Shown here: one piece after another, positions 8,403 through 17,853 of the stretch
Position numbering within the stretch: the stretch's first letter is position 1
Layout of the letters: the number at the start of each line of letters is the position of its first letter
Origin: Exiguobacterium sp. FSL W8-0210
GTDB taxonomy: Bacteria > Bacillota > Bacilli > Exiguobacteriales > Exiguobacteriaceae
Reading direction: 5' to 3'
Assembly (NCBI RefSeq): GCF_038006045.1
Contig: NZ_JBBOUK010000001.1
Coordinates: forward strand, 2,645,001-2,709,000
DNA: 64,000 nucleotides
Program-made: the position numbers and the translations under genes
Notes under the pieces: model-generated
The model's database searches: none
Told to the model about the DNA's origin: nothing
The model's input: the letters and a program-made list of their open reading frames with translations, nothing else

Positions 8403-9788
8403 TCATGTCTGATTCGCTAACCGGAAGGTCAATGTGATACGTGTTCCGCTTACATCGCTTTCAAGTGCAAAATCGCCACCTTGTTCCTGCATCAGCCGTC
8501 GGCAGAGCGGTAGACCGAGTCCATTTCCACTCGCCGTCGTCAGACTATGTTGCTCCTTCTCCCATTCGGCAAGCACCGCTGGATCAACGCCGATTCCGTC
8601 ATCCGCCATGATAAGTCGGAGGGTCGTATCCGTACTGACGCCCGAAAACGTCACTGTCATCGCGTCACTGTATTTGACGGCATTCTCGAGAAGATTCAAC
8701 AAGATTTGTTTCGTCTGGTCCGGTTGCCCGAGCACGTAGATCGACGGAACATCCTGCTTAACTTGAATTCCTTGTCCATCGAGACGCAACTGCATGATGA
8801 ATAAGGTATCTTCGAGCAAGGTATCGAGCGCGAACATCGTCGACGTCACGTGACGTTCGTTCCGTTGTTGTTTCGCCTGTTCGAGATTATGCGAGACGAG
8901 TCGCAATAAGCGCTGGCTCTCGACCTCGATGTAGTGATAACAATGTGCCGCTTCGTCTGGCGGCAGCTTCGGAATCAACTCGACATAGCCCATGATGGCC
9001 GTCATCGGTGTCCGAAGTTCATGGGTGATGTGATTGATGAACGTTTGTTGGTCGCTTCGCTGTTGTTCGAGCTGCCCGATGTTGTGCTGGATCGCGTCTG
9101 CAAGCGTCGAGAAGTCTGCCGCTAGTCTGTTCAGTTCCTCGTATGGATAGGCCGGTAACGCGTGCGCATAGTGCCCTTTCGTCAAGGCATGCGAGACACT
9201 CCGTAAATCATCGATTGGCCCGATCAACGTCTTTGCCATCCGACGCGCCGTCCAGACGACGATTACGATCAACATCAGAAACACGCCCGTGAAGACATAG
9301 GTGAATTGCCGCAGCAGTTCGGCTTCCGTCCGTAGATCGACGAGAAAACGGACCGAACCGATGACGTCTGTCTTACCGTACAGCGGGCTTGAGAAGAACA
9401 GCACCGGGACATCGGTCTCCTTCAGGAACAGATAACTCGATTTTCCTTTTAGGGCTTGATCGATATCTCCCGCGAGGAGCGGTAATTGATCGCGTTCGGA
9501 ATCGGCGAGCAGTTCCGCGTTTGGTCCAAACAGTTGAACGCGCGCGTCGAAGCGGTCCGCGAGATAGGAAGCGATCGGAACTGCCGTATCGGCGAGCGAG
9601 TCCGTCTCTTCACTTGCAAGGTAGTTCATCGTGTAGAGTTCCGCTTCCCGACTCAGTTTTTGGACGGACTCGACGGCGTTCTCATATAGGTTCGATTGGA
9701 TGAAGGCATAAAGAATCAAGAAGAGGACGAGCAGTGCCGGAACGAGGAGCAAGACGAAGTTTTCCGTAATGACTTGGCGTAGCTTCAT
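8403..9788 (-). CDS. Sensor histidine kinase (OmpR-partner class)
   Basis: A 461-residue kinase. Helix 1 spans about residues 11-32, followed by an extracellular sensor of roughly 130 residues, helix 2 at about 163-182, a HAMP linker and then the H-box 'FINHITHELRTPMTAI' with the phospho-acceptor His near 256. The ATPase domain shows the N-box NLLENAVKYS, DDGIGV and GNGLGLPLC. ATG 9788 overlaps the regulator stop as ATGA; a GTG 4 codons upstream is also possible. The sensor domain is not one I recognise. Together with the anchored and solute-binding proteins downstream it forms a probable sugar-phosphate sensing complex. Confidence 0.9.
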   Translation of the reverse strand: MKLRQVITENFVLLLVPALLVLFLILYAFIQSNLYENAVESVQKLSREAELYTMNYLASEETDSLADTAVPIASYLADRFDARVQLFGPNAELLADSERDQLPLLAGDIDQALKGKSSYLFLKETDVPVLFFSSPLYGKTDVIGSVRFLVDLRTEAELLRQFTYVFTGVFLMLIVIVVWTARRMAKTLIGPIDDLRSVSHALTKGHYAHALPAYPYEELNRLAADFSTLADAIQHNIGQLEQQRSDQQTFINHITHELRTPMTAIMGYVELIPKLPPDEAAHCYHYIEVESQRLLRLVSHNLEQAKQQRNERHVTSTMFALDTLLEDTLFIMQLRLDGQGIQVKQDVPSIYVLGQPDQTKQILLNLLENAVKYSDAMTVTFSGVSTDTTLRLIMADDGIGVDPAVLAEWEKEQHSLTTASGNGLGLPLCRRLMQEQGGDFALESDVSGTRITLTFRLANQT

Positions 9789-10456
9789 GCGTCGATCCAC
9801 TTGTAGCCGACACCGTAAATCGTCTTGATCCGTTCGCCTTGCGCTCCGAGTTTCTTCCGCAAGCGTTGGACCATGATATCAACAGCACGAGTCTGACCGG
9901 AGAAGTCAAAACCCCAGACCTGTTCGAGCAGTTCATCTCGCTCGAAGACCCGTTTCGGATGCGTCAGGAAGAGTGCGAGCAACGCATACTCCCGGTACGT
10001 CAGTGGTAACGGGTGACCGTCGAGCCGAATGACTCGTTCTTCGGGATCAACCGATAAGAATGGATCGGTCACGACAGGTACGGGTGGCGCGACCGTCTTC
10101 GTGCGTTTCAATAAGTTTTTGACACGCAAGACGAGCTCCGTTCCATTGAACGGTTTAGTCATATAGTCATCCGCTCCGAGCTGCAGCCCGATGATTTTAT
10201 CGTTCATCTGATCACGCGCGGTCAGCATCAAGATTGGTAAGTCAGGCGTCGTCTTTCGCAGCTTAGGAATCAAATCGAAACCGGTCGTATCCGGTAGCAT
10301 CAAATCGAGGACGATCAAATCAAAGGGTTGTGTTGCCTGCAAGGCGAGTGCTGCTGCTCCGTCGGCTGCCGTCTCGACCGTCTGACCATCGAGCTCGAGT
10401 TGCAGTTTGACGAGATGCCGGATGCTCGCCTCATCATCGATGACAAGAATATGCAT
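9785..10456 (-). CDS. OmpR/PhoB-family response regulator
   Basis: A 223-residue regulator. The receiver domain has DD at residues 7-8, phospho-acceptor Asp51 in 'LIVLDLMLPD', and Lys near 104 in 'DDYMTKPF'. It is followed by a winged-helix DNA-binding domain ('LTYREYALL', 'DIMVQRLRKKL', 'TIYGVGYKW'). This is the first gene of the unit and overlaps the kinase. The tandem repeats at 8344-8380 are its likely binding site. This class differs from the AraC-type HptR regulator that serves the comparable Staphylococcus system. Confidence 0.92.
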   Translation of the reverse strand: MHILVIDDEASIRHLVKLQLELDGQTVETAADGAAALALQATQPFDLIVLDLMLPDTTGFDLIPKLRKTTPDLPILMLTARDQMNDKIIGLQLGADDYMTKPFNGTELVLRVKNLLKRTKTVAPPVPVVTDPFLSVDPEERVIRLDGHPLPLTYREYALLALFLTHPKRVFERDELLEQVWGFDFSGQTRAVDIMVQRLRKKLGAQGERIKTIYGVGYKWIDA

Positions 10457-10538
10457 GGGAATTCCTTCTTTCTGGACAGGTTTTTCTGTCCCCTAGCGTA
10501 TCATGAAATCGTTTGCAATCACACCAGCAGGACAAATG

Positions 10539-10572
10539 AAAAAACCAGCTCCCGAAGTAATCAGGAACTAGC
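10539..10572 (-). terminator. Intrinsic terminator after the secreted protein gene
   Basis: On the minus strand CTAGTTCC pairs with GGAGCTGG (8 bp, two G-U pairs) around an 11-base loop, followed by TTTTTT. Confidence 0.75.
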
Positions 10573-10578
10573 TTTTAC

Positions 10579-11484
10579 TTATTTCACCGTAAATTTCACC
10601 GTGACAGAGTTGTCATATGCGTCTGGTTCGAACATCCATTTTTCAACACCCGTCTTCACCGCTTTAAATCCGTACCCATCAAGTTGTAACTTCCCTTCTC
10701 CTGATGACAGTGCCCGGTAGACATATGGATTCGTATCCTTCGTCGACTTACGAACGATTCCGAAACGTTGCCCTTTTTTGAGTGTCATTGACTTGCTACT
10801 CGTCAGATGTGTACGACCACCATAATAATCGAGCGTCATGTATTTCGATACTTTCCCAGCAACTGTCCGATCATCTGCTCCCGTACCGACACGATGCTTT
10901 AACGTCTTCCCTTTATAGGAGTAGACATCATGAACGATCGTCATCGAACCAAGATAAAGTTTTTTGTCTTTAATCAACGCGCGACCGAACGGATACGCTT
11001 CTTTTGCTTCGAACATCTTTTTGATCGCCTTACCATCCGTTGATCCGATGAGAATCGGTGTTACATAACCACCACTCCCACCAGCGGGTCCAATGACAAG
11101 TTGTTCTTTTTTCGTATCAAGGAGTTTTCCTTTCGCCCGAACATCATAGTAGTCCGTATCTCGATCCGTATACGTGTAAATCGTCGTCCATTTTTTCTTT
11201 TTCGCATCATACTTCTGCGCTTTACCGATGACATCATTCATATACGTCTTCGAGTTGAAACGTTCATACAGCGTAAACGTCTCAGGATACTTGCCACCAA
11301 GTAGATAAACGGACCGGACATCGATCGGTTTATAGCCACCAGATAGTTTACTTTTCTTTAACGCCGCGATTTGACGATCAACGATCGATTTTTCTGTCTT
11401 ACTGAGTGCTGCTACTGAATCATTCGCTACTGGTAAAGTACTGATGATGAGACCAAGCGCTGTTGCAATGACTACTTTTTTCAT
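10579..11484 (-). CDS. Secreted protein of unknown function
   Basis: A 301-residue protein with a clear signal peptide ('MKKVVIATALGLIISTLPVA...SVAA', cleavage about residue 26). The mature part is Lys/Tyr/Gly-rich with repeated short beta-strand patterns such as 'KKKWTTIYTYTDRDTDYYDVRAKG', suggesting an all-beta exported domain. I do not recognise the family. It starts with ATG 11484 behind TAAGGAGG and lies 20 bp after the 11505-12728 gene, so the two are probably co-transcribed; the terminator at 10539-10572 ends the unit. Confidence 0.7.
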   Translation of the reverse strand: MKKVVIATALGLIISTLPVANDSVAALSKTEKSIVDRQIAALKKSKLSGGYKPIDVRSVYLLGGKYPETFTLYERFNSKTYMNDVIGKAQKYDAKKKKWTTIYTYTDRDTDYYDVRAKGKLLDTKKEQLVIGPAGGSGGYVTPILIGSTDGKAIKKMFEAKEAYPFGRALIKDKKLYLGSMTIVHDVYSYKGKTLKHRVGTGADDRTVAGKVSKYMTLDYYGGRTHLTSSKSMTLKKGQRFGIVRKSTKDTNPYVYRALSSGEGKLQLDGYGFKAVKTGVEKWMFEPDAYDNSVTVKFTVK

Positions 11485-11504
11485 CTAAACTACCTCCTTA
11501 AATT

Positions 11505-12728
11505 TTAATATGTCGTCGTATCGTTATGACTGAAGCTTTTCAATGGTTGCGAATCAGTAATGTACCAGCGTTCGTCATTTAGATTGTATTTCAAGAAATA
11601 CTTGAACGGTACGTCTTTTCCCGGATTAGACTCTTCGAGTGAATCGTCGTCCTCTTTATAATAATCGCCTTCGTAATAACAAAGTGCTTCAACTGTCGCG
11701 GTCAAATCAGTCGCGACTTCGCTGACAGTAATTGACGCTGGGGAATATTCGACTTCATCCAGATATCCATCCCAGTAGACCCCTCTTTTATTCATACTAT
11801 CGTAATAACTTTGTTGTTTACTCAAGTACGCAGACGACGTGAACAACGTGAAGGCTGACGTGTCTTTATCCATGTACGCCTGTTCCCACTCCTTCGCATG
11901 CTGATGTACGGTATCGATGATGTCCCCTTTGACCGATTCTCGGACTTCCATGCCTCTACCTGTCGCTGAATCCGAGAGCGACTTCCGTTGATCGACGAGC
12001 CAGTCTTGACCCGATTTCACAAGATTTAGTTCCCATACGATCGTGCTGCCATCCGGACGTTCGTGTAGATACGGCTGATAAGACCGCGAGGAATAGTCGA
12101 CCTTTACTTTGACCGTCGCCTTATCTCCTTTAATCGTAATATCGTTTTGAGGAATATCGTTGACCGTCAGTTCACCATCAAAGATGTAACCTCCTGTGAC
12201 GAGATCGTTCAAACTGCTTTGGAAGTTCTGATTGTAGGTGTTCGTACTGACAGACAATCCTTTGACGCTCCGCTCTGTCAGAGCGTCTTCGAGTTCTCGG
12301 AAAAAGAGCGTTGAAATATCCTGGATATTCTTATAATCCTGATCGGACACTTCCTTCGTATCTGACTTTTTCGCCGCTTCCGTCGGTTTCGATTCCGATT
12401 TGTCCTGACTCGTTTTCTCTTCTTCACCAATGACGAATGAAGCATCCTGCTTCTTTTGTTCGACCGCTTGAGGCGTCTCTTCCTGGTTCAAAAAGAAATA
12501 CGTCCCACCGCTAGCAGCGAGTAAGAGGAGCAGTACGCTAATCCCGATCGTTCGCTTATTGCGTTTGTTCTTTTGTTTCTTTTCGTACTTGATGACGACG
12601 TACGCTCGTTCGATTTCTGTCCGTTCCTCGGATTCCTCTGGATGTGCTTCTAGCTTCTCAGCATACGCTCGCTCGAGCTCTTTCATCGATGAGGTACGCG
12701 ATATCCCTAATCGTTCATATGGATCCAT
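11505..12728 (-). CDS. J-like/TM/TcaA-type NTF2-like membrane protein
   Basis: A 407-residue protein. The N-terminus (1-50) looks like a short J domain ('YERLGISRTSSMKELERAYAEK'), but the HPD tripeptide reads HPE, so Hsp70 activation is doubtful. A basic stretch and one transmembrane helix follow (about 60-80), then a low-complexity Lys/Glu/Ser linker. The C-terminal 120 residues align with the C-terminal domain of the TcaA-like protein at 16468: 'HAKEWEQAYMDKDTSAF' versus 'HASDWVDAATYQDTSYF', and 'AYLSKQQSYYDS' versus 'SYLAKQQKNYDD'. The topology suggests a cytoplasmic J-like head and an outside NTF2-like domain. The function is unknown, possibly cell-envelope stress. Confidence 0.7.
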   Translation of the reverse strand: MDPYERLGISRTSSMKELERAYAEKLEAHPEESEERTEIERAYVVIKYEKKQKNKRNKRTIGISVLLLLLAASGGTYFFLNQEETPQAVEQKKQDASFVIGEEEKTSQDKSESKPTEAAKKSDTKEVSDQDYKNIQDISTLFFRELEDALTERSVKGLSVSTNTYNQNFQSSLNDLVTGGYIFDGELTVNDIPQNDITIKGDKATVKVKVDYSSRSYQPYLHERPDGSTIVWELNLVKSGQDWLVDQRKSLSDSATGRGMEVRESVKGDIIDTVHQHAKEWEQAYMDKDTSAFTLFTSSAYLSKQQSYYDSMNKRGVYWDGYLDEVEYSPASITVSEVATDLTATVEALCYYEGDYYKEDDDSLEESNPGKDVPFKYFLKYNLNDERWYITDSQPLKSFSHNDTTTY

Positions 12729-12815
12729 GATTCCCTCTCCTTTTTGTTCAAAAAATTGTTATTTTTATCTTTATTTTACATTATAATGACGAAGTTAAGA
12801 AAGGAGTGCTTTTTA

Positions 12816-13571
12816 ATGTCACATTGTTCGAATTGTCGAACCCCGATGAATGACCAGATGATCTATTGTCCAGTTTGTGGTCAAAAAAATAGTCACACGC
12901 AATCCCGTTCCTCCAAAAAAGCGTGGTTCATCGGATTGCTGATTCTGTTGCTTAGCATCGGTGGAGGTACGTTCGGTTATCTCAAATATCAAGCGGCACA
13001 ACCGTTATTCAAGACGAGTGAACTGACACATACAGCGGCTGATATCGATCAAGTTTTGCCGGAAGGTGCCTCAGCGATACAACGTAATCAACTGGCTGAT
13101 GAAGACCTCGAGGATTACCTCATTTTTGATGCTGCCTCACCCGATTCCTTGTACGAGTTCCTGAACAGCTATGCCCAGCGCCTCCCCTTGCTCAACAATG
13201 GAGAAGATGGTGGTTGGGATTATTACGATCCTACCATCGAGGACTACAGCTCTTATGCTGATCTATTCTACGGTGAAGACGATTTAACAGAAGATGAGCG
13301 AGACCGTTTCGGCGATCGATTGAAGGTGTCTGAAGAAGATCCATATAGTTACCTCACATTAAAGGACATGACCTTCGATCGGATGGAAGCCATCAGCGAA
13401 AATGAATTCAGAGTCGAAACGACCGAGACTTATGCTCGTGTTCATTTCAGTAATGATGAAGACGAGAAACGATTCCATCGCGCCATCGTCGAATATGAGG
13501 TGACGTTCGATGACGACCGATACAGCATCACCTCTGTGAAACGAACCTTTAAGAAGGAGACGACATCATGA
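12816..13571 (+). CDS. Zinc-ribbon single-pass membrane protein
   Basis: A 251-residue protein starting at ATG 12816 after AAAGGAG. CSNC...CPVC within the first 22 residues forms a zinc ribbon. A transmembrane helix at about 38-58 leads to an acidic outside domain rich in Asp/Glu/Tyr. The layout matches the other zinc-ribbon/TM/outer-domain proteins nearby. It is transcribed divergently from the J-like gene and overlaps the lipoprotein gene by ATGA. The function is unknown. Confidence 0.7.
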   Translation: MSHCSNCRTPMNDQMIYCPVCGQKNSHTQSRSSKKAWFIGLLILLLSIGGGTFGYLKYQAAQPLFKTSELTHTAADIDQVLPEGASAIQRNQLADEDLEDYLIFDAASPDSLYEFLNSYAQRLPLLNNGEDGGWDYYDPTIEDYSSYADLFYGEDDLTEDERDRFGDRLKVSEEDPYSYLTLKDMTFDRMEAISENEFRVETTETYARVHFSNDEDEKRFHRAIVEYEVTFDDDRYSITSVKRTFKKETTS

Positions 13572-14251
13572 TGCCACGCATACTTCCTTTTCTTTTAACA
13601 GCTAGCATACTAGGTGGTTGTAGTAACGACTCAGCGGATCTCTACTTGAAGCAAAGTGCTCAAAGCACGCTCGCTGGAGACCTTTTCGAAGAACAACAAT
13701 GGCGCGAAAAAGCTCGGACGGAAGGTGCGACAGATAAGCGTCTGATCGCGCTATCACAGCAGCAAGAGGCATTTCAAGATTTGAAAGCCGCCTTGTTCAT
13801 GAATCAGACGACGGACGCCCTTCGTCACGCGGAACGAGTCATGAATCAGACGTTCGGTGACAAAGCACTCGCGGATGAAGCAGCTCGTTATCACCGCACT
13901 CTTGGTAAGGTCGAAAAAGCATTTCGTGACGTGGCAGGTACCTACACGTACTCGACGAGTGATCAGGGCGAAAACGAACAAGATTATAGCGATGCGACGA
14001 TTGATGTCGTGACGTATCCGAATCGTGAGGCGACACTGACAATCCATGATGCTCGAGATTATGAAGGACAACCACTTGATGACTTTACGTATAGCGGACG
14101 TTTTAATTCCGATAATAGCCTGATGCTATATTTCTATGAGTCTTCTTTAGAAATCGAGTTTGATGACGACGGCGGTCTGACCTTCCGCGATTCCGGGATT
14201 GAAAAAGACTCGACGATTGATTTTGAACAGACGACCAAACAATCCTTATGA
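13568..14251 (+). CDS. Lipoprotein of unknown function
   Basis: A 227-residue product with a signal peptide ending in the lipobox ILGGC (Cys about residue 18), so it should be lipid-anchored outside the membrane. The first half is helical and Gln/Ala-rich. The second half is a beta-rich domain ('YTYSTSDQGENEQDYSDATIDV...'). ATG 13568 follows AAGGAG and overlaps the stop of the zinc-ribbon gene, so the two are co-expressed and possibly interact. I recognise no family. Confidence 0.7.
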   Translation: MMPRILPFLLTASILGGCSNDSADLYLKQSAQSTLAGDLFEEQQWREKARTEGATDKRLIALSQQQEAFQDLKAALFMNQTTDALRHAERVMNQTFGDKALADEAARYHRTLGKVEKAFRDVAGTYTYSTSDQGENEQDYSDATIDVVTYPNREATLTIHDARDYEGQPLDDFTYSGRFNSDNSLMLYFYESSLEIEFDDDGGLTFRDSGIEKDSTIDFEQTTKQSL

Positions 14252-14252
14252 T

Positions 14253-14289
14253 AAAACGCTTGTCTTCGAAAACGGAGACAAGCGTTTTT
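14253..14289. terminator. Bidirectional terminator
   Basis: AAAACGCTTGTCT pairs with AGACAAGCGTTTT. It separates the plus-strand lipoprotein gene from the convergent zinc-ribbon operon. Confidence 0.9.
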
Positions 14290-14297
14290 GTTTGGAA

Positions 14298-16028
14298 TCA
14301 TCCTTTTGTATCTTTGAAGCGGTTCAACCCATATCCCACTAATCCACCGAGGAATGGGAAGAGGAAAAGCATGAATGCATTCCACCATGTCAAAGTGGAA
14401 ACAACGACACCGGCTAGGATATCGTTATCCCATTGCAGTTCAAACCGCGTTTGTGTGAAGTACGCTAAAATGAGTCCACCGACCATAAAGACCCCGGCAT
14501 AAATCGCAACATTCGGTAACGTCCGAATCCAGCGGAACCCGATTCCGATGTGGATGATGAACATCAGAATAAGAGCAATCAAGCCGTACGGAGCAATACT
14601 TGAACTAAGCAATTGTTCTTCTTCAAACGAAGTGGACGCATTCGCGATTTGTGCGAATCGTGTCAGAAGTCCAACATCCACCGTTTCATCAAAGCGTGTC
14701 ACTTTCGGATCAAGCGTTGGATCTTCTCCATTTTGAATCTGATTCCCGATGATTCCTTGGATTCGACTCAGATTCGAAGCTTCTCCCGCTTCTTCCACTG
14801 GTCGTTGCAGATCATTCAAACGGTCTTGGCCATATAAGGCAGCACCTAAACGGAATTCTTCCGTCAAAACGGTCATCTTGAAATCGACTTGTCCCGCTTG
14901 TGACATCGCGTAAAGCGGAGATGCACCGCTCAAGAGAACGAGACTCGCCGATTCCCCAAATTCGACTTCGTCCATTTCATCGAGCTCGTTTAGATAATAC
15001 ACTTGTCCGAATGATGTCAGTAGGACACCGAACAAATAAACGCTCATCAATGTTGTCGCAGCGATCCGTCCGACTTGCCAAGAACCGCTTAGATTCGTTT
15101 GACCGATGAATTGGAATAATAGAACACCTGCGAACGCTAGAAGGAAAATTCGAATCATTCCTGTGATCAGATGTAGATCGAAAACGCCGAAATCCGTCGC
15201 AAACAATCCGACAACCAATGTAATCACCGATAATGTCAGGGCAAAAACGACGGCACGTTCAATTCGTTCATTCCACGATGTCGCCTTGATTCCGATGACA
15301 CCACCTCGTTCGAGCAACCATGCGCTCCCGATTAATAGGATCAATCCCGGCAAGGATAGTAAGAAATGCCCTGAAAAAATATGAAAATCAAGTTGATTGA
15401 TTGCTTTTTGAATATCAGAGAACCGATCCGCATCGTTACCTATCACTTCGGTCAGGAAGCGTGATTTCAAGTCTTCACTTGATGTGAGATTTAGACCAGC
15501 AAGGGCGACGAAAGCAAGGAAGAAGAACATTCCGAACGTACTAAAGTCATTCCCTACGTTTTCTTGAACAGTCTTGATTCCATCTAATGCTGAGTTATCA
15601 CTGAGGAGACCGAGCATGACGAACAATAAGACGACGATTGCAGCAAAACAAATGATGGCAGCGATACTACCGATCGCAAGACTCGGATTCCCAAACGAGA
15701 AATCGAATCGTGATATAAATGCGCGTCCACGCTCTTTCAACGGGAGATTCACGTTCCAATCCTGCGACTTCCACTTCTTACGAATGTCGTCCATACCTGG
15801 AAGACGATCTACAAGTGAGCCTTCTGACGTCGCAGCGATGAGGCGCGAATGTCCACAATTCGGACAGTACGACGCACGACCATCCATTTGTGTACCACAC
15901 CCGACACAAAAATGCGCAGCTTGTTCGAAGCGAATCGGACGGGCTTGCTTATCGAGCGACGTCCCGTCTACTTCGCAATACTGGGCGTGTGGAGCATGTG
16001 CTTGACCACAGGTCGAACAATACTTCAT
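14298..16028 (-). CDS. Zinc-ribbon polytopic membrane protein
   Basis: A 576-residue protein with two zinc-ribbon modules at the N-terminus (CSTC...C and CVGC...CPNC, within the first 70 residues). About eight to ten hydrophobic segments follow, with one large loop. I recognise no enzymatic motif. The start at 16028 is set by ATGA overlap with the preceding gene. Third gene of a zinc-ribbon operon, it may be the membrane channel or sensor of that group; this is inference. Confidence 0.68.
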   Translation of the reverse strand: MKYCSTCGQAHAPHAQYCEVDGTSLDKQARPIRFEQAAHFCVGCGTQMDGRASYCPNCGHSRLIAATSEGSLVDRLPGMDDIRKKWKSQDWNVNLPLKERGRAFISRFDFSFGNPSLAIGSIAAIICFAAIVVLLFVMLGLLSDNSALDGIKTVQENVGNDFSTFGMFFFLAFVALAGLNLTSSEDLKSRFLTEVIGNDADRFSDIQKAINQLDFHIFSGHFLLSLPGLILLIGSAWLLERGGVIGIKATSWNERIERAVVFALTLSVITLVVGLFATDFGVFDLHLITGMIRIFLLAFAGVLLFQFIGQTNLSGSWQVGRIAATTLMSVYLFGVLLTSFGQVYYLNELDEMDEVEFGESASLVLLSGASPLYAMSQAGQVDFKMTVLTEEFRLGAALYGQDRLNDLQRPVEEAGEASNLSRIQGIIGNQIQNGEDPTLDPKVTRFDETVDVGLLTRFAQIANASTSFEEEQLLSSSIAPYGLIALILMFIIHIGIGFRWIRTLPNVAIYAGVFMVGGLILAYFTQTRFELQWDNDILAGVVVSTLTWWNAFMLFLFPFLGGLVGYGLNRFKDTKG

Positions 16029-16447
16029 ACGCGTTGCCCCATTTCCGATCCGCAGCATGTACAGAAATGCTGATCATTACGTTGTGGTGTATGACATGTC
16101 GTACAGGCGACTTTCGTTTGTTCGTTCTCACGTGGAACGGACGTGCCGCATTTCCCACAAAACTTCGCGCCTGGCTCAAGTGGCGTCCGGCATGACTTAC
16201 ATTGCTTTTGTGCAGCTTCGACTTCCATCTCGTCAATCCGTGACAAGGCACCGAATACGAGTACTTCTTGTGCAAGAATGTCCTCGATTTCTTGACGATG
16301 CCCTTCGCTCCGCAGCTTCATGTAATGACGCTCTCCGATTTCGTACAGCAAGCGTCCTTTTTCACGTCGTGCTTGCTCCGCCTGCTCCTGTAATTCTTTT
16401 GCTGTCATCCCTTGAAAACGTGATCTGACTGATTGCCAATCCATCAT
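16025..16447 (-). CDS. Coiled-coil zinc-ribbon protein
   Basis: A 140-residue cytoplasmic protein. Residues 10-80 are strongly helical and charged (likely coiled coil). They are followed by two CxxC...CxxC zinc ribbons (CKSC/CGKC and CTTC/CTCC). There is no membrane segment. ATG 16447 follows GGGAGG. Middle gene of a three-gene operon; probably an adaptor between its two membrane neighbours. No known family function is assigned. Confidence 0.68.
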   Translation of the reverse strand: MMDWQSVRSRFQGMTAKELQEQAEQARREKGRLLYEIGERHYMKLRSEGHRQEIEDILAQEVLVFGALSRIDEMEVEAAQKQCKSCRTPLEPGAKFCGKCGTSVPRENEQTKVACTTCHTPQRNDQHFCTCCGSEMGQRV

Positions 16448-16467
16448 CTGTGTAGCCTCCCTTGTTC

Positions 16468-17853
16468 TTATTTAATACTCGTTGCCTGTTGAATCCTGAA
16501 ACTTTCCTCGTAGCTATCCTCACTACTTTCATACGTGAACAAGTAGCGGAAGAGCGACTTCGATGTTGTTTTTCCTGGCGATTCACTATCAGGCGTATAC
16601 ATTTCACCCCGAATATAGGTTGTCGCCATGACTTCGATACCTACCGAATCCCCATATTCGACGAACTTAGCTGAGGGACGATCAATCGACGCATTCATGA
16701 ACTCTCCGTCCCACTCCAAGTCCTTTCGGCTCCAATCGTCATAGTTCTTTTGTTGTTTCGCAAGATAGGAAGCATCATCAACGAGTGAGAAATAACTTGT
16801 ATCTTGATAAGTTGCCGCATCAACCCAGTCAGAAGCATGCTGCTCGACGGCTTCTTGCAGTTGGTTCAAAACGTTTTCTGATGGTTCGAACGTGAACATC
16901 GCTTTTTTCGTATCTGGTTTGACGACAACCTCACCCGATGTTTCCTCACCCCAGGGGAATGAATTTTCAATCGAGAGTTTAATGCCGTTCTTCGGGATTG
17001 GTCCATAGTTCTTCAAATCTGATACTCGTTCTGATGTCGATTTTCCATCAACAATCAAAAAGGCATCCGGATACGTCTGGTCGAGTTCGACCGCATTTCC
17101 TTTTAAAGTGATTTCGTATTTCCGATCTGCAGCGTCAAGCGTCAACGGATTGATTGTCACATCGCTCGACTCTTTTCCGTATTCGCCATCATACGCGATC
17201 TTGGCATCCGTCAATCCTGGATAGACGCCGTCCATCATGATGCCCTCCGCCGACGCTTTACTACTTTCCGTTCCGACCGGATTGACGAGCGTCACCTTCG
17301 TTCCTTTAAAATTACTGATTACTTCCGTTTTGACACTATCGAGGCGCAGGCGATAATCCTTGAAGATCCCGAGCTGGCGACCACTCGCTACGATTTGACC
17401 AGGAACATCACTTTCGTTTTCTGCTTGAATCGACACACCGGCCATCAATAAATAATCCATGAATGATTTCTTTTGTTCCGGTGTCTCTTTTAAGGCATCT
17501 AAAAAGCGTTGCGCCATCTTCTGATCAACCGGTTTTCCGTTGAACTCCGTATGCTCAGCGAGTAATGTAGCGTCACCAGAGCGAATCGCATCACGGACCT
17601 TATTCGTCGTCGCTTCGACCGTGAACCATTGTGTCGCGAGTCCATAATAGGCACCACCTGCTACGACCAACAATCCAACTGTTAAAAGAACGGCTTTTAC
17701 AGACTTACTCATTTTCTTAGGACGAATTGATCTGACGTCGCGTTCTTTCTCTACAGGTTCTGCATGTTCTACATGCTGTTCTAAGGCATCACCGCAACTC
17801 GGACAGAATTTCAATCCACGCTTTGCAGCATCCGAACAATTCACACATGCCAT
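16468..17853 (-). CDS. TcaA-like zinc-ribbon membrane protein
   Basis: A 461-residue protein, the same length class as Staphylococcus TcaA (about 460). CVNC...CPSC near the N-terminus forms a zinc ribbon. One transmembrane helix (about 60-80) precedes a large extracellular part with repeated TcaA-type domains and a C-terminal NTF2-like domain. TcaA loss raises teicoplanin tolerance in S. aureus; the biochemical role is in cell-wall and glycopeptide stress. ATG 17853 is chosen for its AAAGGAG; an in-frame start 11 codons upstream lacks one. Family membership is inferred from architecture. Confidence 0.72.
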   Translation of the reverse strand: MACVNCSDAAKRGLKFCPSCGDALEQHVEHAEPVEKERDVRSIRPKKMSKSVKAVLLTVGLLVVAGGAYYGLATQWFTVEATTNKVRDAIRSGDATLLAEHTEFNGKPVDQKMAQRFLDALKETPEQKKSFMDYLLMAGVSIQAENESDVPGQIVASGRQLGIFKDYRLRLDSVKTEVISNFKGTKVTLVNPVGTESSKASAEGIMMDGVYPGLTDAKIAYDGEYGKESSDVTINPLTLDAADRKYEITLKGNAVELDQTYPDAFLIVDGKSTSERVSDLKNYGPIPKNGIKLSIENSFPWGEETSGEVVVKPDTKKAMFTFEPSENVLNQLQEAVEQHASDWVDAATYQDTSYFSLVDDASYLAKQQKNYDDWSRKDLEWDGEFMNASIDRPSAKFVEYGDSVGIEVMATTYIRGEMYTPDSESPGKTTSKSLFRYLFTYESSEDSYEESFRIQQATSIK

